In this document: piece by piece, positions 6,380-10,795 of the stretch
Numbering within the stretch: position 1 is the stretch's first letter
Layout of the letters: the number at the start of each line of letters is the position of its first letter
Source: Burkholderiales bacterium RIFCSPHIGHO2_12_FULL_61_11
GTDB lineage: Bacteria; Pseudomonadota; Gammaproteobacteria; Burkholderiales; Burkholderiaceae_C
Assembly: GCA_001770785.1 (NCBI GenBank)
Contig: MERZ01000340.1
Location: 15,256 to 26,050, forward strand
Length of the DNA: 10,795 bases
Direction: 5' to 3'
Notes under the pieces: generated by a model
What the model was told of the DNA's origin: nothing
The model's database searches: none
The model's input: only the letters and a program-made list of their open reading frames with translations
Made by a program: the position numbers and the translations under genes

Positions 6380-7741
6380 TCAGGCTTTATCAGCATCTTT
6401 TGGTTTTGATAAGTTCTTCTGATTGTTTTTTAATTTCAACTCATTCAACTTATCGGCAATCCTGATCTCCAGGCCCCGATTGACGGGTCGGTAAAACCCG
6501 GGTTCCGCCATGCCTTGCGGGAAATAGTTCTCCCCAGCAGCAAAACCGTCCTCTTCATCGTGAGCATAGCGATAGCCCTTGCCGTAATCGAGCTCCTTCA
6601 TGAGACGGGTGGGAGCGTTGCGCAAATGCAGTGGCACCGGGCGCGTGCCGTCGTTCCTGATGAAGGCTTTTGCCTCATTGAAGGCCTTGTACACCGCGTT
6701 GGACTTGGCTGCCACCGCCAGATAAATCACGCATTGGGCGAGCGCCAGTTCGCCTTCCGGAGAGCCCAGCCGTTCATAGACTTCGGCCGCGTCCAGCGCC
6801 ATCCTGAGCGCGCGCGGATCGGCCAGCCCAATGTCTTCGCTGGCCATGCGGATGAGCCTGCGTGCCAGATAGCGAGGCTCGGCACCGCCATCGAGCATGC
6901 GCATGAACCAGTACAGTGCGGCGTCGGGGTCGGAGCCGCGCACCGATTTGTGCAGCGCCGAAATGGTGTCGTAAAACTGCTCACCGCCTTTGTCATAACG
7001 GCGTAGCTGCTGCCCCAGCACCTTGAGCAACCAGGCGTCTGTGACTTCAGTGATCTTCTCGCCTTGAGCCGCCACACCCAGGGATTCGAGCGTATTGAGC
7101 AGGCGCCGGGCGTCGCCGTCGGCATAGGCGACGAGCCGGTCAATTGCTTCATTTGTTATCGTTTCAACAGCTGGTAGCGCACGCTCCTCAAGGACCTTGG
7201 CGATGATTTTCTTAAGATCGGCTTCGCAAAGCGGTTGCAGCACATACACCACGGCGCGCGACAGCAGGGCCGAATTCACCTCGAACGACGGATTTTCAGT
7301 CGTGGCGCCAATGAAGGTAAAGAGGCCGCTTTCCACATGCGGCAAAAAAGCGTCCTGCTGGCTCTTGTTAAAGCGGTGCACCTCATCGACAAAGATGATG
7401 GTGCGCTTGCCACTCCCTTCGCCCTGCCCTTGCCAGATGCTCGCCTGCTCGACGGCTTCGCGAATGTCCTTGACGCCACCGAGCACCGCTGAAATGGTGA
7501 TGAAATGCGCATCAAAGCTGCTGGCCATCAGGCGGGCGATGGTGGTCTTACCAACGCCCGGCGGGCCCCACAGAATGCAGCTGTGCGGCTGGCCCGATTC
7601 AAACGCGATGCGCAGCGGCTTGCCCTCCCCCAGCAAATGCTGCTGGCCAATCACTTCGCCCAGGCTTTTCGGACGCAGACGCTCAGCCAGCGGTGCGTGG
7701 CTGCTGGATGCAAGCGATGCTTCCTTGCGAGCGGCAGTCAT
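6380..7741 (-). CDS. rarA: Replication-associated recombination protein A (AAA+ ATPase, RarA/MgsA)
   Basis: This 453-residue AAA+ ATPase of the RarA/MgsA/WRNIP1 family acts at stalled replication forks and interacts with single-strand-binding protein in E. coli. Walker A is GPPGVGKTT (59-67), Walker B is IIFVDEVHRF (115-124; D119, E120), sensor 1 is GATTEN (145-150), and an arginine-finger candidate is R162 in LLSRAVVY. The C-terminal half carries the conserved tetramerisation-domain blocks ALHKSVRGSDPDAALYW, HLRNAPTRLMKELDYG and YRYAHDE. A lysine-rich tail extends past the family core. The frame is open to an ATG at 7930, but the extra 63 residues are low-complexity and unconserved. ATG 7741 puts LAERLRPKSLGEVIGQQHLL at the normal distance from the N-terminus. 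The Shine-Dalgarno is weak; a 21-codon ORF overlapping the start by ATGA may couple its translation. HiPIP is divergent. Confidence 0.95.
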   Translation of the reverse strand: MTAARKEASLASSSHAPLAERLRPKSLGEVIGQQHLLGEGKPLRIAFESGQPHSCILWGPPGVGKTTIARLMASSFDAHFITISAVLGGVKDIREAVEQASIWQGQGEGSGKRTIIFVDEVHRFNKSQQDAFLPHVESGLFTFIGATTENPSFEVNSALLSRAVVYVLQPLCEADLKKIIAKVLEERALPAVETITNEAIDRLVAYADGDARRLLNTLESLGVAAQGEKITEVTDAWLLKVLGQQLRRYDKGGEQFYDTISALHKSVRGSDPDAALYWFMRMLDGGAEPRYLARRLIRMASEDIGLADPRALRMALDAAEVYERLGSPEGELALAQCVIYLAVAAKSNAVYKAFNEAKAFIRNDGTRPVPLHLRNAPTRLMKELDYGKGYRYAHDEEDGFAAGENYFPQGMAEPGFYRPVNRGLEIRIADKLNELKLKNNQKNLSKPKDADKA

Positions 7742-7803
7742 GCGGCAATCGCCAGCGTGATCAGGCGACTCGGTCCTTGGATGAAAGCGGGGGTGTAAAT
7801 CAT
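7738..7803 (-). CDS. Possible 21-residue leader ORF coupled to rarA
   Basis: ATG at 7803-7801 opens a 21-codon frame (MIYTPAFIQGPSRLITLAIAA) whose TGA overlaps the rarA start as ATGA. This is a common arrangement for translational coupling and could compensate for the weak rarA ribosome-binding site. The ORF itself has no recognisable Shine-Dalgarno, and its short length makes chance a serious alternative. Function is unknown. Confidence 0.2.
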   Translation of the reverse strand: MIYTPAFIQGPSRLITLAIAA

Positions 7804-7957
7804 GGGTGGGGGGTCTGCCGAGAAGAACGGCGTTACAAATAATCTTTTTCCTATTGGCTGTAGACTGTTTGGTGTTCATTTTCGCGTAAAGGACCGAGAC
7901 AGGAAATAGTCTCGATTCATTGCTCGCCATCTTTTACCTTTTTTCCAAGGATCTCTC
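7742..7957. other. Divergent rarA / HiPIP intergenic region
   Basis: These 216 nt should contain divergent promoters for rarA (minus) and the HiPIP gene (plus). I see a CGAGAC-loop-GTCTCG hairpin (7895-7914) in the probable HiPIP leader and an AT-rich stretch at about 7834-7850, but no promoter hexamers good enough to call. Confidence 0.5.
7895..7914 (+). repeat. 6-bp hairpin in the HiPIP leader
   Basis: CGAGAC (7895-7900) and GTCTCG (7909-7914) are perfect inverted repeats with an 8-nt loop, 43 nt upstream of the HiPIP start. It may be a leader stem-loop or an operator half-site pair; nothing more can be said from sequence. Confidence 0.35.
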
Positions 7958-8266
7958 ATGACCACAAACCGCAGAACCTTTGTCATTCACGCCGTCGTCG
8001 GTGCCAGTGTTTTTGCCACAGCCGGCCTGGCTCAGGCCCAGGCCATGGTGGCGGAAAGCGATGCGCAAGCCATAACGCTGGGCTACAAGGCCGACACAAG
8101 CAAGGTCGACAAAGCCAAGTACCCCAAGCACGCAGCCGACCAGAGCTGCGCTAACTGCGCGCTCTATCAAGGCAAGGCCGGTGCCGCCAGCGGCCTTTGC
8201 CCACTGTTCGCCGGCAAGCAAGTGGCAGCCAAAGGATGGTGCAGCGCCTGGGCGAAAAAGGCGTAA
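7958..8266 (+). CDS. hip: High-potential iron-sulfur protein (HiPIP), Tat-exported
   Basis: This 102-residue precursor is a small periplasmic 4Fe-4S electron carrier. In phototrophic and respiring proteobacteria HiPIPs shuttle electrons from the cytochrome bc1 complex to a reaction centre or terminal oxidase. The N-terminus has a twin-arginine signal (NRRTFV at residues 4-9, hydrophobic stretch 10-24, AQAQA before a likely cleavage near 29). The four cluster ligands are C64, C67, C81 and C95, spaced C-x2-C-x13-C-x13-C. The family-typical LGYKADTSKVD (41-51) supplies the conserved tyrosine near the cluster. The ATG has AAGGA 6 nt upstream (7947-7951). It appears monocistronic, divergent from rarA, with no cytochrome or oxidase gene alongside. 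Folding with the cluster in the cytoplasm before Tat export is established for the family. Confidence 0.96.
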   Translation: MTTNRRTFVIHAVVGASVFATAGLAQAQAMVAESDAQAITLGYKADTSKVDKAKYPKHAADQSCANCALYQGKAGAASGLCPLFAGKQVAAKGWCSAWAKKA

Positions 8267-8451
8267 TCACTGACGCGCCGTCTTTACTGATGGCTGCGGC
8301 GATTGTGGGGATCACATTGATCTTCATAGTCGCCGTTTTTCGTTGAGCGCACGGCCAACCCGCTCTGCACGCAGCGCCAATTCTCGGGTTTTGACCCAGC
8401 CACGGGATGCGCCAGTCAATGGATTTTCAATTCCCCCCTTGGGGGTCCAAT
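8267..8451. other. HiPIP / pit convergent intergenic region
   Basis: This 185-nt gap between converging genes contains a GAGCG/CGCTC hairpin (8345-8365) and a C5/G5 hairpin close to the pit stop. A short open frame at 8290-8346 encodes an 18-residue very hydrophobic peptide (MAAAIVGITLIFIVAVFR) without a clear ribosome-binding site. I see no other gene. Confidence 0.5.
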
Positions 8452-8452
8452 T
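8429..8452. terminator. C-run/G-run hairpin downstream of pit, weak terminator candidate
   Basis: CCCCC (8433-8437) pairs with GGGGG (8441-8445) over a 3-nt loop, with outer AATT arms (8429-8432 and 8449-8452) offset by a TCC bulge. It directly follows the pit stop codon on the minus strand and precedes a CAAAAAAT stretch on the plus strand. There is no proper U-tract in either direction. Confidence 0.3.
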
Positions 8453-9462
8453 CAAAAAATCATCAGACTGAACCAGTAGGCGATTGCCGCCACGAAGGCG
8501 GAGGCGGGAATGGTAAAAATCCAGGCCCAGACAATCGTCCCGGCCACACCCCAGCGCACCGCTGAAGCCCGCCGCGTGGCACCCACGCCCACAATGGCCC
8601 CCGTGATGGTGTGGGTGGTGGACACGGGAATGCCCAGTATGGTTGCCAGAAACAGCGTCAATGCGCCACCGGTTTCAGCGCAAAAACCGCCCACCGGCTT
8701 GAGCTTGGTTATTTTCTGACCCATGGTTTTCACGATGCGCCAGCCGCCAAACAGGGTGCCTGCCGCAATCGCGACGTAGCAAACCACAATCGTCCAGACC
8801 GGTGGCGAGGCGTCGCTGGCCGAGGTATAGCCGGTGGCAATCAGCAGCATCCAGATCAGGCCGATGGTTTTTTGCGCATCGTTGCCGCCGTGACCCAGAC
8901 TGTAGGCACCCGCGGACACGAGTTGAAGGCGGCGGAACCAGCGATCAATCTTCGAAGGCGTTGCGCGGCGGCCAACCCACGACACCAGCACCATCATCAG
9001 GGAGCCCAGCAGAAAACCCAGCAGGGGTGAGATGAAAATAAAAGCCACCGTCTTCAGAATGCCCGCAGACACCAGCGCCTGGGTGCCGGCCTTGGCAACC
9101 ACTGCGCCCATGATGCCGCCTATCAGCGCATGCGACGAACTGCTGGGAATACCATAAATCCAGGTCACCAGGTTCCAGGCGATGGCGCCCATCAGCGCGC
9201 CAAACACCACATGCGTATCCACCACGCCGGGCTGGACAATGCCCTTGCCCACGGTGGCTGCCACACTGAGCTGGAAAACAAACAGGGCGATCAGGTTAAA
9301 AGTGGCTGCAAACAGCACGGCCTGCCCGGGCTTGAGTACGCCGGTCGAGACCACTGTTGCAATAGAGTTGGCGGCATCGTGAAAGCCGTTCATGAAGTCG
9401 AAAGTAATGGCCATGAAGACCAGCATGGCCACGACCCACAGGGTTGTCTGTGCCGCGCTCAT
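8452..9462 (-). CDS. pit: PiT-family inorganic phosphate transporter
   Basis: This 336-residue inner-membrane carrier takes up inorganic phosphate, usually as a metal-phosphate complex driven by the proton gradient. Both internal PiT repeats are intact: GFHDAANSIATVV (26-38) in the N-terminal half and GHGGNDAQKTIG (190-201) in the C-terminal half. The matching hairpin motifs are IPSSSSHALIGG (105-116) and IPVSTTHTITGA (278-289). About ten hydrophobic helices are visible. The length is that of the short bacterial form; E. coli PitA is longer because of a larger central loop. The ATG has AGAGG about 8 nt upstream. It follows the DUF47 gene by 37 nt, the usual regulator-transporter pair, so the two are very likely one operon. 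Confidence 0.95.
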   Translation of the reverse strand: MSAAQTTLWVVAMLVFMAITFDFMNGFHDAANSIATVVSTGVLKPGQAVLFAATFNLIALFVFQLSVAATVGKGIVQPGVVDTHVVFGALMGAIAWNLVTWIYGIPSSSSHALIGGIMGAVVAKAGTQALVSAGILKTVAFIFISPLLGFLLGSLMMVLVSWVGRRATPSKIDRWFRRLQLVSAGAYSLGHGGNDAQKTIGLIWMLLIATGYTSASDASPPVWTIVVCYVAIAAGTLFGGWRIVKTMGQKITKLKPVGGFCAETGGALTLFLATILGIPVSTTHTITGAIVGVGATRRASAVRWGVAGTIVWAWIFTIPASAFVAAIAYWFSLMIF

Positions 9463-9499
9463 GATTTTGGCCTCTGCGCGGCGCCCGGCACCAGGGGCG

Positions 9500-10147
9500 T
9501 CATGAGTTTTCGAGGACGATGCCCTCGATCAGGTTGGCCACATCCTCGCACTTGTCGGTGATGGTTTCCAGCAATTCGTAAACTGCCTTGAGCTTGATGA
9601 CTTCGCGCACGTCGGGCTCATCGCGAAACAGGTGGCTCATGGCCGAGCGCATCACGCGGTCGGCGTCGGATTCGAGCTGGTCAATCTGTTCGCAGGTCTT
9701 GAGCGCGGCCTCGGCCGTTGCCGCATCCCTGACTTTGCCGATCAGCGCCACGGCGTCCTTGACGCGCTCGCAGCACTTGACGCTCAAATCGGTCAGGCGA
9801 ACGATGTCCTGGGTCATGTAACGCACGTCATAGAGCACCATGGTTTCGGCAGAGTCCTGAATCAGGTCTGCCACGTCGTCCATGGTGTTGATCAGCGAAT
9901 GAATCTGCTCCCGGTCGATCGGGGTGATAAAGGTCTTGTGCAAGGCCCGGTTGACCTCTTGCGTGATCCGGTCGGCGGCGCGCTCGGCGTTGTCCACTTC
10001 GCGGTTGAATGCTTCGCGCTTTTCCAGATCGCTGTAGTTGGCCACCATATTCGAGAAGGCATGGGCCGCCTCCACGATCCGGTCGGCATGCTGGTTGAAC
10101 ATCTCGAAAAAATTGCCATCTCGCGGCAAGAATTTGCTAAACAGCAT
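9500..10147 (-). CDS. DUF47 (PhoU-like) phosphate transport regulator
   Basis: This 215-residue, almost entirely helical, cytoplasmic protein belongs to the DUF47/PhoU_div family (TIGR00153-like). Members are commonly encoded next to PiT transporters and are thought to modulate low-affinity phosphate uptake, by analogy with PhoU; the biochemical role is not firmly established. It starts MLFSKFLPRDGNFFEMFNQHAD, the usual N-terminus of this family. PhoU-like acidic repeats that could bind metal are visible: FNREVDNAERAADRI near residues 48-62, MDDVADLIQDSAE near 89-101, QIDQLESDADRVM and ETITDKCEDVANLI. A GAGG lies about 9 nt before the ATG. It is the first gene of the pair with pit, 37 nt downstream on the same strand. 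No Pho box with usable spacing was found upstream. Confidence 0.92.
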   Translation of the reverse strand: MLFSKFLPRDGNFFEMFNQHADRIVEAAHAFSNMVANYSDLEKREAFNREVDNAERAADRITQEVNRALHKTFITPIDREQIHSLINTMDDVADLIQDSAETMVLYDVRYMTQDIVRLTDLSVKCCERVKDAVALIGKVRDAATAEAALKTCEQIDQLESDADRVMRSAMSHLFRDEPDVREVIKLKAVYELLETITDKCEDVANLIEGIVLENS

Positions 10148-10397
10148 CTCAGTCCCTCAGGAATTAAGTCAACAACATGACGGTTTGTAACTGCCGGAAG
10201 TTTAACCGCCAGGGTTTTTCAGACTGCCAGGCAGCAGTCATGGGCAGACCGCTGACACCCAGCAGGTGCTTCAAGCCAAAGCCTCCGCGCTGCTCGCACT
10301 GAACCGAAATGTGCTTAATGGCCGGCCATCCCGCGAACGAAACGTTCAAGCGGGACGCGGACTTACGTTTCGACGGGGCTCAAGTTCGGTTTAACCC
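10148..10397. other. Amidohydrolase / DUF47 intergenic region with several dyads
   Basis: This 250-nt gap should hold the promoter of the DUF47-pit pair. It contains a GACTGC/GCAGTC hairpin (10222-10239), a 12-bp perfect palindrome ATGGCCGGCCAT (10318-10329) and two overlapping hairpins at 10329-10372. A 61-codon minus-strand ORF (10349-10164) resembles nothing I know and is not called. Confidence 0.5.
10329..10355. terminator. Strong hairpin downstream of the amidohydrolase gene
   Basis: TCCCGC + GAACG (10329-10339) pairs with CGTTC + GCGGGA (10343-10355) as 11 base pairs, with an AA bulge on the right arm and an AAA loop. It is 43 nt past the amidohydrolase stop on the minus strand, so a terminator or mRNA 3' end structure is plausible, though no U-tract follows. 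An overlapping alternative stem uses 10338-10345 with 10365-10372. Confidence 0.4.
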
Positions 10398-10795
10398 TCA
10401 GCCCAGTCCCAGCAAACGCACCGCGTTGCCTTTTAAAATGCCGGGCATCACCTCGGGCTTGAAGCCGGCCTCCTCAAAATCTTTCATCCAGCGATCCGGC
10501 GTGATCAGCGGGTAGTCACTGCCAAACAGGATGCGGTCCTTGAGCAGCGTGTTGGCGTATTGCACCAGTTGTTTCGGAAAATACTTGGGACTCCAGCCAC
10601 TCAAATCGATCCACACATTGGGCTTGTGCATCGCCACGCTCAAAGCCTCGTCCTGCCATGGGAAACTGGGGTGGGCCATGACGATTTGCATGTCGGGGAA
10701 ATCTATCGCCACGTCGTCCAGATGCATGGGATTGCTGTAGGCCAACCGTAGGCCGCCGCCGCAGCGCATGCCGCTGCCAATGCCACTGTGCCCGG
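10398..10795 (-). CDS. Amidohydrolase_2-family metal-dependent hydrolase, C-terminal part (5' end outside window)
   Basis: About 132 C-terminal residues are visible, entering from the right edge and ending at TGA (10398-10400). The TIM-barrel metal-dependent hydrolase signature is clear: HSGIG near the edge, MAHPSFPWQDEAL with the metal-site histidine, IDLSGWSPKYFP, and FGSDYPLITPDRW with the conserved active-site aspartate, ending NAVRLLGLG. Family members (ACMSD-like amidohydrolases and relatives) decarboxylate or hydrolyse aromatic or acyl substrates. The LSGWSPKYFP-type sequence reminds me of hydrolases acting on aromatic beta-ketoacyl-CoA compounds, but that is memory-based and the substrate is not determined. 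Its start is outside the window, so the genes that would reveal its pathway are not visible. Confidence 0.88.
   Translation of the reverse strand, partial: GHSGIGSGMRCGGGLRLAYSNPMHLDDVAIDFPDMQIVMAHPSFPWQDEALSVAMHKPNVWIDLSGWSPKYFPKQLVQYANTLLKDRILFGSDYPLITPDRWMKDFEEAGFKPEVMPGILKGNAVRLLGLG

Noticed and set aside
7742..7930. N-terminal extension of rarA to the ATG at 7930
   Set aside because: The additional 63 residues are not family-like and would cover the promoter region shared with HiPIP; ATG 7741 gives the normal RarA length.
10166..10183. Pho-box-like CCGTCATGTTGTTGACTT (minus strand) upstream of the DUF47 gene
   Set aside because: Only the first half resembles the CTGTCAT consensus, and the site is 18 nt from the start codon, leaving no room for a -10 element and leader.
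10164..10349. 61-codon minus-strand ORF between the amidohydrolase and DUF47 genes
   Set aside because: No recognisable domain and no clear ribosome-binding site; it runs through the hairpins and up to the DUF47 leader. Treated as chance.
1..10795. CRISPR arrays, tRNA or rRNA genes, prophage or defence modules
   Set aside because: No spaced direct repeats, cloverleaf-like or rRNA-like sequence, integrase, or defence-type proteins were seen; every large ORF has a housekeeping or transport assignment.

Overview
The window looks like an ordinary chromosomal segment from a betaproteobacterium, most likely order Burkholderiales (Comamonadaceae-like). This is inferred from the protein flavour: a very large-type NAD-glutamate dehydrogenase, a liv operon with betaproteobacterial-style permeases, a Tat-exported high-potential iron-sulfur protein (HiPIP), and a PiT transporter paired with a DUF47 protein. 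The fairly GC-rich, third-position-GC coding style fits too. No search was run, so the taxon is an inference.

Layout. Positions 1-1529 (+) hold the C-terminal third of an NAD-specific glutamate dehydrogenase, followed 35 nt later by nth (endonuclease III, 1565-2209, +). A convergent junction with an 8-bp perfect hairpin separates these from a minus-strand block, read right to left: rarA (7741-6380), then livH (6142-5213), livM (5165-4080), livG (4074-3301) and livF (3009-2293). The liv genes encode the two permeases and two ATPases of a branched-chain amino acid (or related amide/amino acid) ABC importer; no periplasmic binding protein gene is present here. HiPIP (7958-8266, +) is divergent from rarA. 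The minus strand then carries DUF47/PhoU-like protein (10147-9500) followed by a PiT phosphate transporter (9462-8452), a two-gene phosphate-uptake unit. The right edge holds the C-terminal part of an amidohydrolase_2-family hydrolase (minus, stop at 10398).

The main non-routine observation is a 234-bp MITE-like element (3059-3292) lying exactly between livG and livF. It has 17-bp imperfect terminal inverted repeats (15/17 identical) and is flanked by TTTAA direct repeats that look like a target-site duplication. It explains why the livG-livF gap is about 290 nt in an otherwise tight operon. Other points are a terminator- or attenuator-like hairpin plus U-tract in the rarA-livH gap, an ATG-less open frame running in phase into livH, a 21-codon ORF coupled by ATGA to rarA, and two mutually exclusive hairpins plus a 12-bp palindrome between the amidohydrolase and the DUF47 gene. 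I found no CRISPR array, tRNA, rRNA, prophage, defence locus or full-length insertion sequence, and no convincing novel multi-gene system.
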